A stretch of DNA of 64,000 nt from NCBI GenBank assembly GCA_964558975.1, contig CAZLFQ010000001.1, forward strand, positions 496,001 to 560,000, in the 5' to 3' direction. This document shows, piece after piece, positions 1-7,141 of the stretch; the first letter of the stretch is position 1; every line of letters begins with the position of its first letter. The notes below the pieces were generated by a model that did not search any database, was not told where the DNA came from, and was given only the letters and a program-made list of their open reading frames with translations. Both the position numbers and the translations under genes were made by a program. Source of the DNA: CAZLFQ01 sp964558975 (lineage in GTDB: Bacteria; Pseudomonadota; Alphaproteobacteria; Rickettsiales; Midichloriaceae).

Positions 1-2261
1 TCTTTATCTTTAACCTCTTTATCCTGCTTTTTAATTGCCTCAGCGGTTAAAAAAATATGATCTTTAGTCTCGAATTCTTTCAAAGCTCTATCTAACTTTT
101 CTCTTTTTTCTACAAGAGCTTGCTTCTCAATAGCAATTTTAAGCTTATCATCTAATTGAACATTCTTCCCACTAGCATTTAAATTTGCTCCAGCTTCTAA
201 AGCATTAATTTTAGCTTCTTGTACAGCTACTTTAGCTTTATTATAATTTATTACAGCTAAATCAACAGCTTTAAAATCTTCAGGAGATTGCGTTTCTTTA
301 TGCTTAGCTTTAGCATCATCTCTTTCTTTAGCTAATCTCTCAACCTCAGTGCGGGCTTCTACCAAAGCTCTTTCTTTATTTTCAAAATTAGCTTCAAGCA
401 CCAATCTTGCAGAATTATCCTCTGCTGGTTTCGCAACAGGAGGAGTAGGTAGTGGCCTAACTTTTGCGACCTCTAATGAAGGTATAGCTAAAACTGGAGG
501 TGGAGCTAAAGGCGCTGGGGCTTTAGTCATTTCAACTTCATGTTTTGCAACATTTAGTGCTTGCTCAGCTCTTTCTGCTCCTTTATTAGCAGCTGAAATT
601 AATTCTTTAGACTTATTATCACCATTCATGATAGCTAAATGGTTAACCTCCTTATTTAGAAGAGCTACATCATATATTAGGCCTGCAATTTTAAGATCTT
701 GTTCTTTCTCTTCTTTGCTATCTCTCAAGATCCTTCTTGAAACCTTATCCTGATTCAGATCATCTATTTGTTTGTTAAGATCTCCCATCAGACTCACTAA
801 TCCTGCCTGATGGACCAAACTATTCTCTCTAGCCTCTACAATCTGCTCTTTTATAGACTTTGCTTGCTCACTACTAGGCTCAAGTTTGGATAATTGATGT
901 TCTTTATATTTGATGAATTTACTCTCCATATCAACACCACTGTTGGCTTTTTTAATAGAAGCTCCAACATCACCATTACCTGCAGGTAGACTATTGTACT
1001 CAACCTGCGCAACCATAAATTTATTACGCAATCTCATTTCTAAAACTTCATCTATCAGCCCATCTAACTGTTTGGTATTTTTAAAAAAGATTTTTGCTGC
1101 ATTCCTATCATCAAGGACTCGCATATTAGCATCGAATTCAACTATTAGTTGTCGCATTTCAATAGCAAATGCTCTCTGAAGTTTCTTGATCCCATCACCA
1201 CCCTCTGAATGCTGAGCCTTTTCTTGCGCGTATTTATCTTCTCTAAGCTTCATCTCTCTGATTTTATTTTCACACCGCTCTAAATACTCTTTATCTTTTA
1301 AATCCTTAGGAACGCTAATTTTAGTAACTGCTGGCATAGGCTCTTGCAGCACTACTTCAGGCTTTTTAGCAACAGTTGGCGCAATCTGAACTGCGGCTGG
1401 AGCTTGAGAAGAACCAAGCAGAGATGATATCAAATCATCTACAACAACATTTGTATTAGAATCACGCTTTTTCTCTTCAGCTTTTATTTTGGCTTGAATA
1501 TCTTTTATAGCTACTGGATCTATAGCTTTTTTTAACTGCTCATTATATATCTCGATACTTGTTAGGGCAGTTTTCATGTAAGCATCAGCCTTTTTAACTG
1601 CAGCTTCCGAATTTTGAGCAACTTCTCTTGCTGCTTTCCTAGCTAATAATTCTTCTCTTCTTGCTAATAACTCAGCTTTTTTTTCTGCTATCTCTGCTCT
1701 TTTTTCCGCCGTAGTTTTATCACCAGTTGCAACTGTAGTTACTTTGGGAGTAATTTGTATTTTTTGTTGTTGATGGTACGCATCTATAATTTTATTAGCA
1801 TCACTCAAAGCTTTATACCCTTCAGCTCTTCCTTTACTAGCCTCTTCTATTTCTCTTCTATAGCGATCCTTTACTTCAGGTGAGGAAGCATTGCGTAGAT
1901 TTTGTATTGCAATTCCTCTTTTTTCATCAAACTCTTTGGTTTTAGCTATCGCTACTTCTCGCGCCGCTTCAGCTTTCTTAAATACGTCCTCTGTAACTGT
2001 CTCTTTAATTGATTTTGCAGAAGCAGTGCTTGCTGTAGCAGGAATTACTCTTGCAGATTTAGCTTCTGGCTTTGTTACAGTCTTCACTTCAATTGCAACT
2101 GACTCAGATTTTTTAATAAAGCCGACTGTAGCCTCTACTTTCTTTGGTGAAGAGTTACTTTTAGTATCCAAAATTTCCTTAAATTGATCGCCACCTTCTC
2201 CATCCCTCTGCCTAGCTATAAATCTATCTTGAGAAAAAGATTTCCTAAACCAATACGGCAT
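1..2261 (-). CDS. Large coiled-coil protein, partial (C-terminus outside window)
   Basis: An open frame runs without a stop from an ATG at 2261 to the left edge, giving at least 753 residues. I do not recognise a family. The protein is very rich in Ala, Lys and Glu, with long stretches expected to form coiled coil (about residues 170-215, many AEKRAEIAEKKAELL-type heptads, and again towards the left edge). These are separated by Pro/Ala/Val-rich linkers near residues 275-310 and 570-610. The N-terminus (MPYWFRKSFSQDRF) has no hydrophobic segment, so no Sec signal is seen. A GGGTGG stretch lies just upstream of the ATG as a possible ribosome binding site. The opposite strand also has open frames here, but their composition fits antisense shadows. 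It could be a structural or secreted host-interaction protein; that is inference. Confidence 0.75.
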   Translation of the reverse strand, partial: MPYWFRKSFSQDRFIARQRDGEGGDQFKEILDTKSNSSPKKVEATVGFIKKSESVAIEVKTVTKPEAKSARVIPATASTASAKSIKETVTEDVFKKAEAAREVAIAKTKEFDEKRGIAIQNLRNASSPEVKDRYRREIEEASKGRAEGYKALSDANKIIDAYHQQQKIQITPKVTTVATGDKTTAEKRAEIAEKKAELLARREELLARKAAREVAQNSEAAVKKADAYMKTALTSIEIYNEQLKKAIDPVAIKDIQAKIKAEEKKRDSNTNVVVDDLISSLLGSSQAPAAVQIAPTVAKKPEVVLQEPMPAVTKISVPKDLKDKEYLERCENKIREMKLREDKYAQEKAQHSEGGDGIKKLQRAFAIEMRQLIVEFDANMRVLDDRNAAKIFFKNTKQLDGLIDEVLEMRLRNKFMVAQVEYNSLPAGNGDVGASIKKANSGVDMESKFIKYKEHQLSKLEPSSEQAKSIKEQIVEARENSLVHQAGLVSLMGDLNKQIDDLNQDKVSRRILRDSKEEKEQDLKIAGLIYDVALLNKEVNHLAIMNGDNKSKELISAANKGAERAEQALNVAKHEVEMTKAPAPLAPPPVLAIPSLEVAKVRPLPTPPVAKPAEDNSARLVLEANFENKERALVEARTEVERLAKERDDAKAKHKETQSPEDFKAVDLAVINYNKAKVAVQEAKINALEAGANLNASGKNVQLDDKLKIAIEKQALVEKREKLDRALKEFETKDHIFLTAEAIKKQDKEVKDK

Positions 2262-2337
2262 AACCACCCATGAACACTATTACTTATACTTTAGGGTAGC
2301 CAAAAAAGGATTAATATTTGGTTAATTTTGAGAATTA

Positions 2338-2556
2338 TTACTCAGAATCTTCAGATTCAAGAACACCATTAAAAGAGTGTAAAGCTTCAACGTTTTCCAT
2401 AGCTACACGGTCATGAACTTCTTTTCTTAAAACAGTCGCTGTATTTGGAAATGTTATACCAACCTTTACAGAATTGCGTTTAATCTCAACGACTTTCACT
2501 TCTATGTCGTTGTTAATTATTACAGACTCATTTAACTTTCTTACTAAATATAACAT
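2338..2556 (-). CDS. csrA: Carbon storage regulator CsrA
   Basis: This 72-residue protein is a CsrA/RsmA RNA-binding regulator. It opens with the typical MLYLVRKLNESVIINNDIEV and continues with the VKVGI and lRKEVHDR segments of the family's beta strands and short helix. CsrA dimers bind GGA motifs in mRNA leaders to control translation, often of flagellar and metabolic genes. The C-terminus carries a short acidic extension (ESEDSE) beyond the usual ~61 residues. It lies divergent from a glycosyltransferase and close to fliR-flhB, which fits a role in controlling motility, though that link is only from position. Confidence 0.93.
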   Translation of the reverse strand: MLYLVRKLNESVIINNDIEVKVVEIKRNSVKVGITFPNTATVLRKEVHDRVAMENVEALHSFNGVLESEDSE

Positions 2557-2619
2557 TGCAATGATTTTGTCTTAATGTTAAAAAATTTTAAGACCCATCT
2601 TATCACAATATCAGGGAAA

Positions 2620-3411
2620 ATGCCAATAAAAAGAAAAAATTCTAAACTTCCAATCTCAGTATTCATCATAGCTAGAGATGAAGAAGATAGAATACCATAC
2701 GCTATAAACAGTGTAATTGGCTGGGTTGATGAGGTAATAGTGATTGACAGCGGCAGCAAAGATAACACTGTGGAAGTAGCTAAAAAACTTGGCACACCAA
2801 AGGTTGTATTCAACCAATGGCAGGGCTATGGCGCACAAAAATCATATGGCGAATCTTTATGTAAGAATGACTGGGTACTGAATATCGATGCAGATGAGGA
2901 AGTGACTCCAGAGCTAAAAGATGAGATAGTTGAGCTATTTAAATCCGAACCAGAGCATTCAGCTTTTAATTTAACTGTCAAAATAACACCAAGATTTTCC
3001 TTAACCCCTCCAACTCTTGGCCCAGAAGATATAGTTGTTAGATTATATAATAAGAAAAAAGCAACTTATAGCACTCATACCATTCACGACTCGGTAATAG
3101 TTAACAAAGGCAGTATAGGAAAGTTAAAGAACATCGTCCTGCATAGGTGTTTTAGATCATATTCACATGCAATTGATAAAATCAATTTTTATACAAATAT
3201 GCAAGCTGAGGACATGCTCAAAAAAAATCGCTGCCCTCTTCGGGTTAGAGTTATATTAGAGCCATTATTTGCCTTTATTAAATCTTACTTCATCAATAAA
3301 TATATTTTCTTGGGGTTAGAAGGATTCGTTGAGTCTGTAATTTATAGTTTCAGCAAAACCATAAGATTAGCAAAGGCTAGAGAAAAATTTCTAGAGAGAG
3401 AAAAGAGATAA
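2620..3411 (+). CDS. Family 2 glycosyltransferase, LPS core type
   Basis: A 263-residue GT-A fold glycosyltransferase of the family that includes WaaE/KdtX, which adds sugars to the lipopolysaccharide inner core. The N-terminus shows SVFIIARDEEDRI, VDEVIVIDSGSKDNT and the metal-binding region WVLNIDADEEV (the DxD motif). A C-terminal hydrophobic stretch (FIKSYFINKYIFLGLEGF) is common in this family. I place the start at the ATG at 2620 because TCAGGGAAAATG gives a good ribosome binding site and the protein then begins just ahead of the first strand. An in-frame upstream start at 2575 would add 15 residues but lacks such a site. It lies 6 bases upstream of fliR, probably cotranscribed. Confidence 0.85.
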   Translation: MPIKRKNSKLPISVFIIARDEEDRIPYAINSVIGWVDEVIVIDSGSKDNTVEVAKKLGTPKVVFNQWQGYGAQKSYGESLCKNDWVLNIDADEEVTPELKDEIVELFKSEPEHSAFNLTVKITPRFSLTPPTLGPEDIVVRLYNKKKATYSTHTIHDSVIVNKGSIGKLKNIVLHRCFRSYSHAIDKINFYTNMQAEDMLKKNRCPLRVRVILEPLFAFIKSYFINKYIFLGLEGFVESVIYSFSKTIRLAKAREKFLEREKR

Positions 3412-3417
3412 ATTAAA

Positions 3418-4182
3418 ATGAACCTAGTTGATTTTTCAACTTTCGCCGTATTTTCAACGTTTCTAATTTTTTGTAGAATTGGCAGCGCAGTCATGTTCTT
3501 ACCCGGCATTGGAGAAACTTTCATCTCACCCATGATACGCCTAGTGTTTGCAGGTTTATTAAGTGTTATGCTGGTACCTCTATATCAAAATTACATCCCT
3601 CCAATCCCTGAATCTAGTATTTCACTATTCCTGATAATTGGTGGTGAAATCACCATAGGAATCATTATAGGAATGGTAATGAGAACTATACTGAGTGCTG
3701 TACATGTTTTAGGAATGACAATTTCATATCAATCTGGCTTATCATCTGGCATGATGTTTGACCCATCACAAGGAACACAAGGTACACTATTTGGTAACTT
3801 TCTTACGCTCTTGGTAATCGCCATTATTGTGAGCAGCGACTTACACTTCTTGCTTATAAAAGCTATAACAAATAGCTACACAGTTTTCAGCTTTGGCAGC
3901 TATTATGAACATCACGATGACTTTACAAACTTGGTCATAAGAACAACCAGCGACGCATTTAATATTGGTGTACAAATGTCGGCACCATTCATCGTTGCTG
4001 GGTTACTTTTATATATTGTGGCAGGTGTATTATCTCGAATAATGCCACAACTACAAATATTCTTCTTAATACTCCCAGCACAAATATTGATCAGTCTCAT
4101 AATTTTGATGGCAACCGTTGGTGCAATCGTGCTATGGTTTGTTGAGTACTACAGAGAAGCTATTACCAATCTTTTTGGTTAA
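3418..4182 (+). CDS. fliR: Flagellar biosynthetic protein FliR
   Basis: This 254-residue membrane protein is FliR, part of the FliPQR core of the flagellar type III export gate in the inner membrane. The pattern of hydrophobic segments and the conserved region CRIGSAVMFLPGIGE near residues 18-35 fit the family, as does the later ARL-like section around PQLQIFFLILPAQI. Length matches the usual ~255-260. It is followed 3 bases later by flhB, the normal partner (some species even fuse FliR and FlhB). The virulence homologue SctT is an alternative, but the pairing with a flagellar-type FlhB favours FliR. Confidence 0.93.
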   Translation: MNLVDFSTFAVFSTFLIFCRIGSAVMFLPGIGETFISPMIRLVFAGLLSVMLVPLYQNYIPPIPESSISLFLIIGGEITIGIIIGMVMRTILSAVHVLGMTISYQSGLSSGMMFDPSQGTQGTLFGNFLTLLVIAIIVSSDLHFLLIKAITNSYTVFSFGSYYEHHDDFTNLVIRTTSDAFNIGVQMSAPFIVAGLLLYIVAGVLSRIMPQLQIFFLILPAQILISLIILMATVGAIVLWFVEYYREAITNLFG

Positions 4183-4185
4183 ACG

Positions 4186-5262
4186 ATGGCAGAAGATCAA
4201 GATAACGCCCAGAAAACGGAAGAGCCCACGCAGAAGCGAATTGATGATGCAATCAAGCGTGGTAATATCGCATTCTCAAAAGAAGTTACCAGCTTTATAA
4301 TGCTATCTTTACTAACAATCTTTGTGCTTTGGCTTTCACCAGCTCTCATGAAATCTGCGAACTACACATTAGAAAACTACATTACTCAACCGCATAACTT
4401 TGAAATAAATTTCGAAGGTGACGATCTTTTAAGATTAGCGATGAAAATTCTTGCCGATGTTGGATATTTACTATTCATCCCTTTTGTCATTTGTATCTTA
4501 GGAGCATTCATCGGAAGTTTTCTACAAAATGGAATAATTTTTTCTCCTGAATCTATATCTCCTGATCTAAGCAAAATATCTCCATTAGCTGGGTTTAAAA
4601 GAATTTTTTCACTCAGGTCTGTTGTAGAGTTAGTAAAAGGTTTGGTCAAAATAACACTGGTTACATTAGTTGTTTATATTGCTATCAAATCTGATTTAGA
4701 CAGCATTGCAATATTACATGAATTAAATTTCGCGGGAATCCTATCAGTACTGGCAAAACTAGTTTCTAAATCACTTTTAGCTATATGCGGGATTATGGGC
4801 TTAATAGCAGGTTTTGATTATTTCTATCAACGCATGGAGTATATAAAAAGCCTTAGAATGACCAAGCAAGAGGTCAAAGAAGAAATGAAACAAACTGATG
4901 GTAACCCAGAAATTAAAGCCAAGTTACGCTCACTAAGACTAGAGCGCGCCAGAAAAAGAATGATGGCAGCCGTTCCCAAAGCTGATGTAATCATCACCAA
5001 CCCGACCCACTACTCTATAGCTTTAAGATATGATTCATTAAAGATGCAAGCACCACAAGTAGTTGCGAAAGGTATTGATAAAGTTGCACTTAGAATTCGT
5101 GAAGTTGCTAAACAACATAAAATTCCGCTAGTTGAAAACAAATTACTAGCACGCTCACTATACGAATCCGTAGATCTCGAAGATTTCATTCACGTTGAGC
5201 ATTACGAAGCTGTAGCAAAGATTATTAGTAAAGTAATGGGATTAGGTAATATAAAGAAATAG
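4186..5262 (+). CDS. flhB: Flagellar export switch protein FlhB
   Basis: A 358-residue FlhB, the flagellar type III secretion substrate-specificity switch. The N-terminus has KTEEPTQKRIDDAIKRGN, the cytosolic opening typical of FlhB, followed by four membrane segments (about residues 33-52, 90-115, 150-170, 190-213). A charged linker and the autocleavage motif NPTH at residues 272-275 follow, so the switch site is intact. It follows fliR directly. Other flagellar genes are not in the window. The stop codon lies within the left arm of the hairpin at 5258-5280. Confidence 0.95.
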   Translation: MAEDQDNAQKTEEPTQKRIDDAIKRGNIAFSKEVTSFIMLSLLTIFVLWLSPALMKSANYTLENYITQPHNFEINFEGDDLLRLAMKILADVGYLLFIPFVICILGAFIGSFLQNGIIFSPESISPDLSKISPLAGFKRIFSLRSVVELVKGLVKITLVTLVVYIAIKSDLDSIAILHELNFAGILSVLAKLVSKSLLAICGIMGLIAGFDYFYQRMEYIKSLRMTKQEVKEEMKQTDGNPEIKAKLRSLRLERARKRMMAAVPKADVIITNPTHYSIALRYDSLKMQAPQVVAKGIDKVALRIREVAKQHKIPLVENKLLARSLYESVDLEDFIHVEHYEAVAKIISKVMGLGNIKK

Positions 5263-5280
5263 CGAATACATTTCGCTATT
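5258..5280. terminator. Hairpin between convergent flhB and membrane-protein gene
   Basis: A perfect 9-bp inverted repeat, AATAGCGAA and TTCGCTATT, around a 5-base loop overlaps the flhB stop codon. Read on the minus strand it is followed by a T-rich run (TTTCTTTATATT), so it looks best as a terminator for the minus gene at 5290-5739. On the plus strand there is no U tract, so termination of flhB is less certain. Confidence 0.6.
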
Positions 5281-5289
5281 ATCTCTAAG

Positions 5290-5739
5290 CTACCTTTGCA
5301 TCGCAGGTGCAACTTGATCTGCAATAATTTCAAAATTACTACGGCTTTGTAGGAATCCTACCACTAAACCAGTAACCCCTGTAACCATGGCTGAAGCAAA
5401 ATTAAGTCCTTTAATATAATCACCACCAACAATTGCTGGAACTGATTGGATGGCTGTCATACCAAATGCAACAGCTAAACCAGCTAAAGCACCACTACCA
5501 AACACATTCATATCCGGTGTACCGTTTTTCAACAGCCCTGCAACTCTATATAAGGCTACTGAAGTAGATGAACCAATTCCATAACCTACAGAGGCAGCTA
5601 AAAGAAGTGGAACTGGCACTACGTCTTTCGCCATAGAAGCGACAACTACAACTCCCAACAAACCTGCAGCAGTGTAAATTTGCTGTTTTGATAGTCCATT
5701 TTGTGGAAGTGGTGGATGTGGTTGGTTTTTATCAATCAT
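5290..5739 (-). CDS. Small Gly/Ala-rich membrane protein of unknown function
   Basis: A 149-residue protein that I cannot assign. It has a short polar, proline-rich N-terminus (PHPPLPQNG) and then about four hydrophobic, glycine- and alanine-rich segments: residues ~20-40, ~44-66, ~80-100 and ~112-130. The ending (SRSNFEIIADQVAPAMQR) is polar. There is no cleavable signal peptide by eye. A convincing promoter lies upstream on the minus strand (5800-5828), and a hairpin terminator follows the stop, so it appears to be a single-gene transcript. Confidence 0.7.
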   Translation of the reverse strand: MIDKNQPHPPLPQNGLSKQQIYTAAGLLGVVVVASMAKDVVPVPLLLAASVGYGIGSSTSVALYRVAGLLKNGTPDMNVFGSGALAGLAVAFGMTAIQSVPAIVGGDYIKGLNFASAMVTGVTGLVVGFLQSRSNFEIIADQVAPAMQR

Positions 5740-5799
5740 ATTATATTACCTTTATTAGTTGTTAGCATCTGAGCATCGCTCAGTACTTGGATATGAAGC

Positions 5800-5828
5800 C
5801 TTATACATACACCAAGTTAACTGGTCAA
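5800..5828 (-). promoter_or_regulatory. Sigma-70-like promoter for the 5290-5739 gene
   Basis: On the minus strand TTGACC (5828-5823) and TATAAG (5805-5800) are separated by exactly 17 bases. The predicted transcript would start near 5793 and leave a leader of about 50 bases before the ATG at 5739. Confidence 0.6.
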
Positions 5829-5858
5829 TGTTTATTTTGATTTTTTACACTTATCTTA

Positions 5859-5887
5859 TTGAACACCCCCTCATTTACCTATACAGT
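5859..5887 (+). promoter_or_regulatory. Possible promoter for truB-rpsO-pnp
   Basis: TTGAAC (5859-5864) and TACAGT (5882-5887) are separated by 17 bases, some 27 bases upstream of the truB ATG. Both boxes deviate from consensus, so this is a weak prediction. Confidence 0.35.
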
Positions 5888-5913
5888 TCCAACAATTATA
5901 TACAGGATATAAC

Positions 5914-6795
5914 ATGGATTTAAACGGCTGGTTGGTATTAGACAAACCTTCAGGAATCACATCTAATAAAGCTTTGATGATTTTAAAAAAATTATTAAAG
6001 CCTAAGAAGATTGGCCATGCTGGAACACTCGACCCATTCGCTACAGGTATATTAATGGTAGCGCTCGGCGAAGCAACAAAAACAGTTCAATATGCCATGG
6101 GCTCAACTAAAGCATATGAATTTGAGATTACTTGGGGACAAACTCGCGATTCGCACGACATAGATGGAGCTGTTACAGAAGAATCATTAGCCCGCCCTAC
6201 TCTACCGCAACTACAAGAAACCCTAAAACTTTTTATGGGAGAAATTTCGCAAATTCCACCCGAATACTCAGCAATAAAAATCAATGGCAAAAGAGCCTGC
6301 GACATAATGAGGGAAGGAAAATCAGTTGAACTCAAAGCTAGAAATGTCTCTATATATTCAATCGAGCTAATAAATTCAACTCCTGAAACTGCAACAATAA
6401 GAGTTAAGTGCTCAAAAGGCTTTTACATCAGATCTTTAGCACGCGACATAGCAAAAAAGATGGGCGTTTTAGGCTTTGTCTCTAAATTAAGAAGAATTGA
6501 ATCTGGAGTGTTCAAAATTGAGAAAGCGATTTCGCTGGATTATATAGAAAAAATAGTGCATAATGTGCTCACTGAGGAGTTAGATAAGGCTTTATGCCCT
6601 ATTGATGCTGTGCTGGACGACATCTTAGTGCAGCAGGTAACCGAGGATGAATCCAAAAAATTAAGGTTTGGTCAAAAACTTCCTTTCTTAAAAGATTCTC
6701 AAACTGATATAGCAGTAAAAAATGGCAACGCTTTAGTTGCAATTTGCTATGCAAAAGACGGTTATTTACATCCAAAGACAGTTTTTAATTATTAA
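5914..6795 (+). CDS. truB: tRNA pseudouridine(55) synthase TruB
   Basis: A 293-residue TruB, which converts U55 in the T-loop of tRNAs to pseudouridine. The start MDLNGWLVLDKPSGITS and the catalytic motif GHAGTLDPFATG are intact, with the nucleophile Asp40. The later GFYIRSLARDI segment is also conserved in the family. The ATG is preceded by an AGGATA ribosome binding site. It lies just ahead of rpsO and pnp, a gene order widely conserved in bacteria. Confidence 0.96.
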   Translation: MDLNGWLVLDKPSGITSNKALMILKKLLKPKKIGHAGTLDPFATGILMVALGEATKTVQYAMGSTKAYEFEITWGQTRDSHDIDGAVTEESLARPTLPQLQETLKLFMGEISQIPPEYSAIKINGKRACDIMREGKSVELKARNVSIYSIELINSTPETATIRVKCSKGFYIRSLARDIAKKMGVLGFVSKLRRIESGVFKIEKAISLDYIEKIVHNVLTEELDKALCPIDAVLDDILVQQVTEDESKKLRFGQKLPFLKDSQTDIAVKNGNALVAICYAKDGYLHPKTVFNY

Positions 6796-6810
6796 TTTAA
6801 GGAGTTTTCG

Positions 6811-7080
6811 ATGTCGATTACAAAAGAAAAGAAGCAAGAGTTAATCTCTGGCTATGGTAAAATAAAAGGTGATACAGGTTCTGTAGAAGTACAGTGCGCT
6901 ATTCTTTCTGAAAGAATAACAGCTCTAACAAGCCACCTAAAAGAAAGTGGTAAAGACACTCAAGCGAAACGTGGACTAATTGTATTAGTTGTTCGCAGAA
7001 GAAAATTACTTAAGTATCTTGAAAAGAGTGATAGCGGACGTTATCAAGCACTTATCAAGAAGCTTGGTATTAGAAAATAA
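6811..7080 (+). CDS. rpsO: 30S ribosomal protein S15
   Basis: This 89-residue protein matches S15 in length and sequence, including the DTGSVEVQCAILSERI and GKDTQAKRGLIVLVVRRRKL segments that contact 16S rRNA. S15 binds early in 30S assembly at the junction of helices 20-22. A strong AAGGAG ribosome binding site precedes the ATG. It sits between truB and pnp and is followed by a strong terminator hairpin. Confidence 0.98.
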   Translation: MSITKEKKQELISGYGKIKGDTGSVEVQCAILSERITALTSHLKESGKDTQAKRGLIVLVVRRRKLLKYLEKSDSGRYQALIKKLGIRK

Positions 7081-7084
7081 GTCG

Positions 7085-7118
7085 AATTGCCTCTGAGAGA
7101 ATTCAGGGGCAATTTTTT
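7085..7118 (+). terminator. Intrinsic terminator between rpsO and pnp
   Basis: AATTGCCTCTGA (7085-7096) pairs with TCAGGGGCAATT (7103-7114), a 12-bp stem with one G.U pair and a 6-base loop, followed by a T run. It ends 23 bases before the pnp ATG, so it probably acts as a partial terminator, or as an RNA processing or autoregulation site as known at rpsO-pnp in other bacteria. Confidence 0.75.
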
Positions 7119-7141
7119 AATTAGATAGGAATAAAATTATA

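Noticed and set aside
349..2187. Several plus-strand open frames opposite the coiled-coil gene
   Set aside because: They are Ser/Leu/Ala-rich antisense readings of Lys/Glu/Ala-rich codons, without ribosome binding sites, while the minus frame is open across the whole 2.2 kb.
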